Shown here one piece after another: positions 1-5,629 of a stretch of DNA of 11,781 nucleotides. Made by a program: the position numbers and the translations under genes. Numbering within the stretch: the first letter of the stretch is position 1; each line of letters opens with the position of its first letter. This DNA is from CAYNTC01 sp964432925. Its GTDB lineage: Bacteria; Planctomycetota; Phycisphaerae; Sedimentisphaerales; Anaerobacaceae. Under the pieces are notes generated by a model that saw only the letters and a program-made list of their open reading frames with translations, was not told the DNA's origin and made no database searches. The stretch spans positions 1 through 11,781 of the forward strand of contig CAYSPM010000084.1 in NCBI GenBank assembly GCA_964432925.1. Direction: 5' to 3'.

Positions 1-408
1 ATTTTCAGCATTGTAGTTGTAGGAATGCTCATTCCGGCAGCAGCTTTTTGCCAGAGATTTGAGCCTGAAGAAAACCCAGAACGCGACATGCACATGCGCC
101 AAATGCGAATGGAGCTTGAAGAACGTGAGGCGCAGATGGATTTTGAGCGAAAAATGCGGGAACTGGAGTTGGAGGAACATCGGATTAAACTGAAGCAAGC
201 ACGTGAGAAAAATAAACATGAGCCGCATCCACTGCTGCTGCTCGTTGCTGCAGTTCACATTCTCACGGCGATATGGGTCTATCTTGATATAAGACAGCGT
301 AACTGCGGGTCAGGTCTGTGGATTGTGCTTGCGCTTCTCGCTGGTCTGCTTGGGACATTGGTATATGCTGTCGTCCGGCTTGGTGACACAGAAAAGAAAA
401 AGGGCTGA
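1..408 (+). CDS. Small two-TM membrane protein with charged helical region (5' partial)
   Basis: The reading frame is open to the window edge, and codons before the first visible ATG (25-27) already encode a hydrophobic stretch (IFSIVVVGMLIPAAAF) that looks like the core of a signal peptide. The true start therefore probably lies upstream. After the likely cleavage region near AAAFC comes a roughly 50-residue, highly charged Glu/Arg/Met-rich segment predicted to be a long helix or coiled coil. Two hydrophobic segments follow (about residues 77-96 and 103-125 of the visible protein, counting from base 1), joined by a short polar loop. The C-terminus is basic (EKKKG). The WVYLDIR...GLW...LLGTLVYAVVR pattern resembles the two-helix N-terminal module found in phospholipase D-like and other small envelope proteins, but that is only a resemblance. 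Function is unknown. The charged region may sit in the periplasm or cytoplasm depending on whether the first segment is cleaved. Confidence 0.6.
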   Translation: MFSIVVVGMLIPAAAFCQRFEPEENPERDMHMRQMRMELEEREAQMDFERKMRELELEEHRIKLKQAREKNKHEPHPLLLLVAAVHILTAIWVYLDIRQRNCGSGLWIVLALLAGLLGTLVYAVVRLGDTEKKKG

Positions 409-430
409 GCAGCATCGATTGATTTTTTAA

Positions 431-439
431 TACTTACAT
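431..439. repeat. Left flanking direct repeat of the MITE-like element
   Basis: TACTTACAT abuts the left inverted terminus and matches the right flank in the first eight of nine positions. It is interpreted as one copy of a target-site duplication. Confidence 0.5.
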
Positions 440-575
440 TGCTTTGTTGAAAAGAGTTCAGAATGTCATTTCGAGCGAGCCGCAGGCGAGTCGAGAAATC
501 TGTTTTTGGGTAGATTTCTCCACTTCGCCCCTTAGGGGCTTCGGTCGAAATGACGGTGGGCTTTTCAACAAAGCA
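440..575. mobile_element. 136-bp MITE-like palindromic element with 15-bp terminal inverted repeats
   Basis: The ends TGCTTTGTTGAAAAG (440-454) and CTTTTCAACAAAGCA (561-575) are perfect 15-bp inverted repeats. Inside are two more perfect inverted pairs, GTCATTTCGA (465-474) with TCGAAATGAC (545-554) and GAGAAATCT (493-501) with AGATTTCTC (512-520), plus a small hairpin GCCCC-TTA-GGGGC (527-539). The element is flanked by TACTTACA on both sides (431-438 and 576-583), as expected for a target-site duplication. It is too short to encode a transposase, so if mobile it must be non-autonomous. The internal GTCATTTCGA...GAGAAATCT...AGATTTCTC pattern resembles short palindromic repeats found many times in some bacterial genomes; this comparison is from memory. 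Confidence 0.65.
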
Positions 576-584
576 TACTTACAC
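576..584. repeat. Right flanking direct repeat of the MITE-like element
   Basis: TACTTACAC directly follows the right inverted terminus and pairs with the left flank TACTTACAT (8 of 9 identical). This supports insertion by a transposase that makes an 8- or 9-bp duplication. Confidence 0.5.
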
Positions 585-778
585 CACAAACGAACCCGGT
601 CTGAAAGCCAAGGCCAAGTGACCCTGAGATAGCGGAAGTCCTTCCGTGCGTTATTGCACTGAAACATACTTGTATCGCATATAAGAATTCCCTTTCACAA
701 CGACAGTCTTAGCATTTACAATTAAGACCGAGATTAGAAGATGGGCTGGAATGCGGACTGGTCGATTTGCAAAGAGTT

Positions 779-787
779 AAGGTGAGG
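779..787 (+). promoter_or_regulatory. Ribosome binding site of the CNT transporter
   Basis: The purine-rich AAGGTGAGG contains GAGG ending five bases before the ATG at 793. This is a strong Shine-Dalgarno match that fixes the start codon. Confidence 0.75.
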
Positions 788-792
788 TAGAT

Positions 793-2103
793 ATGGAAAT
801 CTACAACCTCGTGAGCCTTTCAGGGATATTCGTTCTTCTTGGATTTGCATGGATTCTCTCGAATAAAAAGAGGAATATGAATTGGAGGGTAATCATTTGG
901 GGCATAGGATTACAGTTACTGGTTGCAGCTTTTATATTTATTGTTCCAGCAGGAACGAAACTATTTTTGATAGTAAATGACGTAGTTGTGAAGGTTCTTG
1001 ACTCCGCCTCGGCAGGAGCAAGGTTTGTTTTCGGGCCGCTGGCGATTCCACCGGGCCAAACAACTGAAACAGGACAACAGTCACTGGGATCTATCCTGGC
1101 CTTCCAGGCTTTTCCTACGATCATCTTCTTCTCAGCACTGATTGCGATCCTGTACCACTTCAGAATAATGTCTCTGATTATCAGGGTCTTCGCATATGTG
1201 TTCACGAAACTTATGAGGATATCAGGTGCGGAATCCCTTGTTGTAGCCAGCAACATATTTGTGGGGATTGAGTCCTGCCTTACGGTCAAGCCATATCTGG
1301 CAAGAATGACGCGATCTGAGCTTTGTACGGTGCTAACGGCTGGAATGGCTACGGTCGCTTCAAACGTGCTCGCACTTTATGTTTTCAACCTTATAGATGT
1401 TTTTCCTACGATAGCGGGGCATTTGGTTTCGGCGTCTTTGCTTTCGGCTCCGGCGGCACTTGTAATGTCGAAGATTATTCTGCCTGAAAGTGAAGAGCCA
1501 GAAACACTCGGAGTACATGTTAAGCCATTCTACGAGAAAGACAACAGTGTATTCGAAGCGATAATCAACGGCGCATATGCCGGTGTTAAAATGATTGTCG
1601 GTATTGTAGCGCTACTGATAGCAGTGCTTGGTCTGGTTGCATTGGTAGATCTGATCCTCTCCTCGATAGGACAGTATGTAAATCCGCTTTTCGGCTTCGA
1701 AGGCCAATGGTCCTTGAAGGCAATCTTCGGCTACATCTTTTATCCAGTGACGATAGTGTTAGGAGTGCCGCCGAGCGATGCAGGTGTGGTCTCCAAAATC
1801 ATCGGGGAGCGTTTGATTGTCACAGAGGTTGTGGCTTACAATGACTTTGCAGCAGTGTTAGAAGAAGGTTTATTGCAGCATCCACGATCAGCGGTGATTA
1901 CTACATACGCATTATGCGGGTTTGCTCATCTTGCATCTATGGCAATATTTGTTGGCGGTATTTGTGCGCTGGCTCCTGAACGAAGCCGTAACATAGGAGC
2001 GATTGCAGTGCGGGCACTAATAGCAGCGACGTTAGCGTGCCTTTTGACTGCCTGCGTCGCTGGGACATTCTTTACAAAAGGATCAATCCTGCTGGGAACA
2101 TAA
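793..2103 (+). CDS. Concentrative nucleoside transporter (CNT/NupC) family protein, divergent binding site
   Basis: This is a 436-residue polytopic membrane protein of typical CNT length, with an ATG start and a strong Shine-Dalgarno sequence. Family signatures seen are the GSILAFQAFPTIIFFSALI block (about 96-114), SNIFVG (about 153-158), PYLARMTRSEL, GMATVAS, TEVVAY, and the C-terminal TYALCGFAHLAS and GGICALAPERSRNIG blocks. CNT proteins normally import nucleosides driven by Na+ or H+. Several substrate-contact motifs are changed. The usual G-Q-T-E-A-P segment reads G-I-E-S-C (G158 to C162), apparently with one residue missing; NEFVAY reads TEVVAY; and CGFAN reads CGFAH. The Na+-site SN-x-x-V region and the two binding-site Glu residues are kept. 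A Na+-coupled solute carrier is therefore likely, but the substrate may not be an ordinary nucleoside. Two bases after its stop another gene starts, so it probably heads an operon with the downstream symporter. Confidence 0.88.
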   Translation: MEIYNLVSLSGIFVLLGFAWILSNKKRNMNWRVIIWGIGLQLLVAAFIFIVPAGTKLFLIVNDVVVKVLDSASAGARFVFGPLAIPPGQTTETGQQSLGSILAFQAFPTIIFFSALIAILYHFRIMSLIIRVFAYVFTKLMRISGAESLVVASNIFVGIESCLTVKPYLARMTRSELCTVLTAGMATVASNVLALYVFNLIDVFPTIAGHLVSASLLSAPAALVMSKIILPESEEPETLGVHVKPFYEKDNSVFEAIINGAYAGVKMIVGIVALLIAVLGLVALVDLILSSIGQYVNPLFGFEGQWSLKAIFGYIFYPVTIVLGVPPSDAGVVSKIIGERLIVTEVVAYNDFAAVLEEGLLQHPRSAVITTYALCGFAHLASMAIFVGGICALAPERSRNIGAIAVRALIAATLACLLTACVAGTFFTKGSILLGT

Positions 2104-2105
2104 GC

Positions 2106-2149
2106 ATGTTGATAAAACGTCTGAAAGACTGCTATGAATTCACGGCTGG
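2106..2149 (+). CDS. 5' end of an unknown gene cut by the assembly gap (possibly a small cupin)
   Basis: An ATG two bases after the transporter stop opens a frame reading MLIKRLKDCYEFTAG before the run of N. The sequence reads like the N-terminus of small cupin-domain proteins, which often begin with an I-x-R-L-x-D-C-x-E-F-x-A-G-type segment. That is a recollection of family appearance, not a search result, and fifteen residues are few. The frame after the gap happens to match the PutP frame, but a continuous fusion is not credible because the gap length is a placeholder. The 2-bp spacing suggests co-transcription with the CNT gene. Confidence 0.35.
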
Positions 2150-2249
2150 NNNNNNNNNNNNNNNNNNNNNNNNNNNNNNNNNNNNNNNNNNNNNNNNNNN
2201 NNNNNNNNNNNNNNNNNNNNNNNNNNNNNNNNNNNNNNNNNNNNNNNNN
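2150..2249. other. Assembly gap (100 N)
   Basis: A run of exactly 100 N, the usual placeholder for a gap of unknown size. It hides the rest of the gene started at 2106 and the ribosome binding site of the symporter. Confidence 0.98.
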
Positions 2250-2252
2250 TGT

Positions 2253-3725
2253 ATGCCTACTGCAACGTCAATCACATTTCTAATCTACTTTATAGTATTA
2301 CTTGGCATCGGCCTGTATTTTTACCGCAGGAGTGTAAGCATCGAGGATTATCTACTTGGTGGCAGGGGAATGGGGGCATGGGTGACTGCCCTCTCGGCAC
2401 AGGCAAGTGATATGAGTGGATGGCTCCTGATGGGGCTGCCGGGGGCAATATACCTGGGAGGAATGGGTAATGTCTGGATCGCCATAGGTCTTTTCATCGG
2501 GACAGTACTGAACTGGAAGCTGGTGTCGGCTCGGTTGAGGATTTACACCCAAAAGACAAACACGATAACGTTGCCATGTTTTTTTGAGGCGCGATTCGGG
2601 GACCCGACAGGTTTGCTGCGGGTAGTCTCGGCAATAATAATTCTGATATTTTTCACCATATACGCATCGGCTCAGCTCGTTGCAACAGGCAAACTTTTTG
2701 AATCGACTTTTAACGTTTCATACGCAACGGCAGTATTAATGGGCGGAGTAGTCATAATAGCCTACACTTTTCTTGGGGGATTTTTGGCTGTGTGCTGGAC
2801 TGATTTGTTCCAAGGTACACTTATGGTTCTAGCTTTGCTAGTCGTTCCACTGCTGGCGTATATAGATGTTGGAGGGATTAGTACGATAAGCAAAGCCATG
2901 ATTTCAAAAGGCATGCAAATAAACCTGATACCACAAAGCCGCACAGCAGTATTAGCTGTTGTCTCAGCTATGGCGTGGGGATTGGGGTACTTTGGTCAGC
3001 CACATATCCTGACAAGGTTCATGAGCGCTAAATCGGTGAGGAAGCTATCAAGATCAATGGCAATCGCTATTATCTGGGTATTTTTATCGCTATCGGGAGC
3101 TTTAGCGATTGGATTTATTGGTATTGGCATGTTCGAGAATTTAAACATTGCCGAAGGAGAGCATGAAAAGGTCTTTATATATATGATAAGAAGAGCGATA
3201 CATCCGTGGCTGGCAGGGATAATGCTCGCAGCAATCCTGTCAGCTATAATGTCAACAATAGATTCGCAGCTTTTGGTCTGCTCATCTGCGTTAACAGAAG
3301 ATTTCTATCAGAAAACAATAAGAAAAAAAGCAGGTGAACGAGAGGTTGTTCTTGTTGGAAGAATTTTTGTTGTAATAATCTCGACTATAGCGCTTATTTT
3401 GGCGCTACGACCCGATGAGACAATCTTAGGGATAGTGGCTTATGCCTGGGGTGGGTTTGGCGCGGCATTTGGGCCTTTGGTCCTTTTTGCGTTGTTCTCA
3501 AGAAAGACAAGCTGGCAGTCAGCTCTGGCAGGAATGGTAACCGGCACCATAGTGCTCGTTGTTTGGAAGCAAATAGGATTGAACCGGTACATGTACGAAA
3601 TCGTGCCGGGATTCATCAGTAATTGTCTTGTTATTGTCGCTATGAATAAGGTGATAAAGCAAAAGAGTAGAAAGATTCTCAGTGGGTATGATGAGGTTAT
3701 CAGAATCGTAAGAGCTAAAAAATAA
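2253..3725 (+). CDS. putP: Sodium/proline symporter PutP (SSS family)
   Basis: This 490-residue integral membrane protein (E. coli PutP is about 500) resembles PutP from end to end. The chosen start is the ATG three bases after the gap; it begins at the expected distance from the first helix, though the Shine-Dalgarno region is lost in the gap. Diagnostic segments are DYLLGGRGMGAWVTALSAQA (about 32-51), then SDMSGWLLMGLPGA (52-65), WKLVSARLR, FFTIYASAQLVA, YTFLGGFLAVCWTDLFQG, MSTIDSQLLVCSSALTEDFY (from residue 333), YAWGGFGAAFGP and the WKQIG segment near the C-terminus. Asp53 and Ser55 correspond to the PutP Na+-site region (Asp55, Ser57), Arg38 to Arg40, and Ser334/Thr335 to the Ser340/Thr341 pair important for Na+. 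The expected role is Na+-driven uptake of proline or a related amino acid across the inner membrane. No proline dehydrogenase gene is visible nearby. Confidence 0.93.
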   Translation: MPTATSITFLIYFIVLLGIGLYFYRRSVSIEDYLLGGRGMGAWVTALSAQASDMSGWLLMGLPGAIYLGGMGNVWIAIGLFIGTVLNWKLVSARLRIYTQKTNTITLPCFFEARFGDPTGLLRVVSAIIILIFFTIYASAQLVATGKLFESTFNVSYATAVLMGGVVIIAYTFLGGFLAVCWTDLFQGTLMVLALLVVPLLAYIDVGGISTISKAMISKGMQINLIPQSRTAVLAVVSAMAWGLGYFGQPHILTRFMSAKSVRKLSRSMAIAIIWVFLSLSGALAIGFIGIGMFENLNIAEGEHEKVFIYMIRRAIHPWLAGIMLAAILSAIMSTIDSQLLVCSSALTEDFYQKTIRKKAGEREVVLVGRIFVVIISTIALILALRPDETILGIVAYAWGGFGAAFGPLVLFALFSRKTSWQSALAGMVTGTIVLVVWKQIGLNRYMYEIVPGFISNCLVIVAMNKVIKQKSRKILSGYDEVIRIVRAKK

Positions 3726-3727
3726 TT

Positions 3728-3827
3728 NNNNNNNNNNNNNNNNNNNNNNNNNNNNNNNNNNNNNNNNNNNNNNNNNNNNNNNNNNNNNNNNNNNNNNNNN
3801 NNNNNNNNNNNNNNNNNNNNNNNNNNN
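3728..3827. other. Assembly gap (100 N)
   Basis: A second run of exactly 100 N, of unknown true length. It begins two bases after the putP stop and removes the start of the following gene. Confidence 0.98.
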
Positions 3828-4319
3828 AAAGAATGTTGTTTGCCGCACATTTCGCTTGCGATGGGCTGCATTGATGAGGCAGACGTCGTTGAAATAAAGA
3901 AGATGCTCGCAGCACTAGCAAGACAAAAGTCAATACAGAAGCTGGTCGTGTACGGAGTTTTTATTTCTATAAGCAAAAATGGTGATAAGGTCTCTGTATA
4001 CGTTGTTGAGAAGACTGAGCAGTTACAGCAGCTTCATGAAGAGGTTATGAACAGGATGGCCAAATACACTACATACGAGGCAAAAAAAGAAATGATATAT
4101 GGGTATCCTGAAGAGACGGTGGCGGAGGGTACGCTTCTATGGATAAACAATTACCGGAAAAAAGCGAGTTTTGCGAATTTTCTGCCACATACAACGGTGG
4201 GATACGGAGTGATACCAACTCCGGAGGCTCCGATAGAATTTGGCGTGTCATCACTTGCATTGTGTCACCTGGGCAATCACTGCACATGCAGAAGGATTCT
4301 TACGTCAGTTGACCTTTGA
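3828..4319 (+). CDS. 2H phosphoesterase / 2'-5' RNA ligase (LigT-like) family protein, 5' truncated by gap
   Basis: The frame is open from the gap (first visible residues KECCLPHISLAMG) to a TGA at 4317-4319. Two H-x-[S/T] motifs, PHISL at the N-terminus (His codon 3846-3848) and PHTTVG (His codon 4188-4190), lie 114 residues apart. This is the defining arrangement of the two-histidine phosphoesterases that act on 2'-5' or cyclic phosphodiester bonds in RNA or nucleotides. The C-terminus LALCHLGNHCTCRRIL, with clustered Cys and His, is reminiscent of bacterial 2'-5' RNA ligase-like proteins. A TTG at 3840 could serve formally as a start, but it sits only two codons before the first catalytic His and would remove the first strand, so the real start must lie in the gap. 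The substrate cannot be deduced. It is last in the + strand gene group and ends just before the convergent hairpin. Confidence 0.7.
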   Translation, partial: KECCLPHISLAMGCIDEADVVEIKKMLAALARQKSIQKLVVYGVFISISKNGDKVSVYVVEKTEQLQQLHEEVMNRMAKYTTYEAKKEMIYGYPEETVAEGTLLWINNYRKKASFANFLPHTTVGYGVIPTPEAPIEFGVSSLALCHLGNHCTCRRILTSVDL

Positions 4320-4349
4320 AATATTGGGGAACGCTCACCACAGTGGGAA

Positions 4350-4368
4350 CACCGCGAATATCGCGGTG
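4350..4368. terminator. Stem-loop between convergent genes
   Basis: A perfect 8-bp stem, CACCGCGA-ATA-TCGCGGTG with a 3-base loop, lies in the 58-base spacer between the 2H phosphoesterase stop (4319) and the pilC-type stop (4378). There is no U-rich tract on either side, so it is not a classic intrinsic terminator. Its place suggests a shared 3' processing, stabilising or bidirectional termination element. Confidence 0.5.
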
Positions 4369-4377
4369 CGTCACGCA

Positions 4378-5565
4378 TCAATGTGCAATGACGCTTGAAA
4401 TTTTAAAGACGGGCAGTAGCAATGCGATGGCTATAGTACCAATTATGGCCCCAAGAATCGTAATCATTAGCGGCTCTATAAGGATCATCACGTTTCTAAT
4501 AGAAGCCTCAAGCTTCTTCTCGTAATATAGGGAGACTTTGTCACACACTTCACCAAGCTTACCACTTTTTTCGCCTGCTCGAAGCATCTGGATAATTCCA
4601 GGAGCAATCAACTCTGCACCTGGTGAAATTAGTATCGACTCAGAAAGCTGATAACCATCACGAATTTTGTCATTCACGTCAGCCCAAAGCTGCTGAAAGT
4701 AATAATTGTTGCAGGAACCATGAATCACATTTATGGCATCTAAAAGCCTGACACCAGTATTTACCATTGTCGCCATTATGCGCATACTGCGAGTAATCAC
4801 CATGTCGATAAACATAGTACCTAACACAGGAGTATGGATTTTTACAAAGTCTATTACACGACGGCCAGTCAATGTCCGTGACCAGTAATACAATGCCGTT
4901 GACAATACTATAGCAGCCGTGACTACAACTGTCATGATCCGGAAATTGCCAATGATATTGCTGAAGCGAACTAACACTTGCGTGAGCTTTGGCAGCGCAG
5001 CTCCTCTCGCTTCATAGATTCTCATAAACCGCGGCAAAACGAAGAACATCAGTGTCCCAGTAGCTGCCACGGCCATCAAAGCCATGATGAATGGGTAAGT
5101 TAGTGCTCCTTTAATGCGCTTGCGGGTTTCAGCTTCAAAGTCGAGATAGCTACTAAGAACTGTGAGCATCTCTACCATCCTTCCGGACGCCTCGGAGGCC
5201 TTTACCATACTGATAAACATCGGATCGAAGATTCTCGGATAGTCAGCAAGAATACGCGAGAAATTTTCGCCGCCCTTGACCTTACCGGCAATATCCATAA
5301 TTATGGCTTTGAATGTCGCGTTATCAGCTTGCTCTGCGATGGCATCAAGGGCATCGCTCAAGACCACGCCGCTATCCAGCATGACCGATAGCTCCGTTGT
5401 AAAGAGTATGAGCTCAGCGGACTTCACTTTTGCTTTGTAAAGTCGCTCAGACCATTCGACCGCTGGACGACTGGACGGCTGGGCGTGGTGCCCGGGCGCT
5501 TGTGCACCGGTATGTGCCATCGTTTCGTTTGCCGCTTGGGCCACTTTTGTAGTAGTTGTTGTCAT
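4378..5565 (-). CDS. pilC: Type IV pilus / type II secretion inner-membrane platform protein (PilC/GspF family)
   Basis: This 395-residue protein has the duplicated T2SSF architecture. The first cytoplasmic domain spans about 50-152, with a KASEASGRM motif near 122-130. A membrane segment follows at about 154-180 (ALTYPFIMALMAV...), a second at about 210-228, the second T2SSF domain at about 255-360 with RAGEKSGKL (329-337), and a C-terminal membrane helix at about 362-387. PilC/GspF forms the inner-membrane core that couples the PilB/GspE motor to pilin assembly. The first 40 residues are Thr/Ala/His/Pro-rich and low-complexity, unlike the rest. The frame upstream of the ATG closes with TAG without another start, and no good Shine-Dalgarno sequence is seen. 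It follows the ATPase gene by 64 bases and is probably co-transcribed. With no pilin or secretin in view, pilus versus secretion cannot be settled. Confidence 0.9.
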   Translation of the reverse strand: MTTTTTKVAQAANETMAHTGAQAPGHHAQPSSRPAVEWSERLYKAKVKSAELILFTTELSVMLDSGVVLSDALDAIAEQADNATFKAIIMDIAGKVKGGENFSRILADYPRIFDPMFISMVKASEASGRMVEMLTVLSSYLDFEAETRKRIKGALTYPFIMALMAVAATGTLMFFVLPRFMRIYEARGAALPKLTQVLVRFSNIIGNFRIMTVVVTAAIVLSTALYYWSRTLTGRRVIDFVKIHTPVLGTMFIDMVITRSMRIMATMVNTGVRLLDAINVIHGSCNNYYFQQLWADVNDKIRDGYQLSESILISPGAELIAPGIIQMLRAGEKSGKLGEVCDKVSLYYEKKLEASIRNVMILIEPLMITILGAIIGTIAIALLLPVFKISSVIAH

Positions 5566-5629
5566 TTGTCTGAAGCGGGCGTTGCGTGCCTATCTGACAT
5601 AAGCCTGGCGATAGGTTTGGACCTTACAC

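Larger units (their letters stand above)
409..792. other. Gene-free interval holding a palindromic element and the transporter leader
   Basis: No convincing gene lies here. The left half (431-584) is occupied by the MITE-like palindrome described separately. The right half (585-792) is the leader of the CNT transporter gene. In it I see a possible weak sigma-70-like promoter (TTGCAC at 654-659, 18-base spacer, CATATA at 678-683), an inverted repeat CGGAAG/CTTCCG around 632-645 whose loop is too short for a stable hairpin, and the transporter's Shine-Dalgarno sequence. I do not recognise any riboswitch class. No intrinsic terminator is apparent after the gene ending at 408. Confidence 0.5.

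Noticed and set aside
444..667. Short open frames on both strands inside the palindromic element
   Set aside because: They follow from the inverted-repeat composition, have no ribosome binding site and no protein-like pattern.
585..792. Possible nucleoside-responsive riboswitch upstream of the CNT gene
   Set aside because: No conserved core of a known purine, PreQ1 or similar class was recognised, and the paired segments seen are too short to support a call.
801..1289. 162-codon minus-strand frame within the CNT gene
   Set aside because: It lies opposite a clearly recognisable transporter and has no domain pattern of its own.
2037..3725. A continuous frame across the first N-run joining the 2106 start to PutP
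   Set aside because: The 100 N are a placeholder of unknown length. Agreement of frame is chance (one in three), and PutP has a natural ATG at 2253 matching the family N-terminus.
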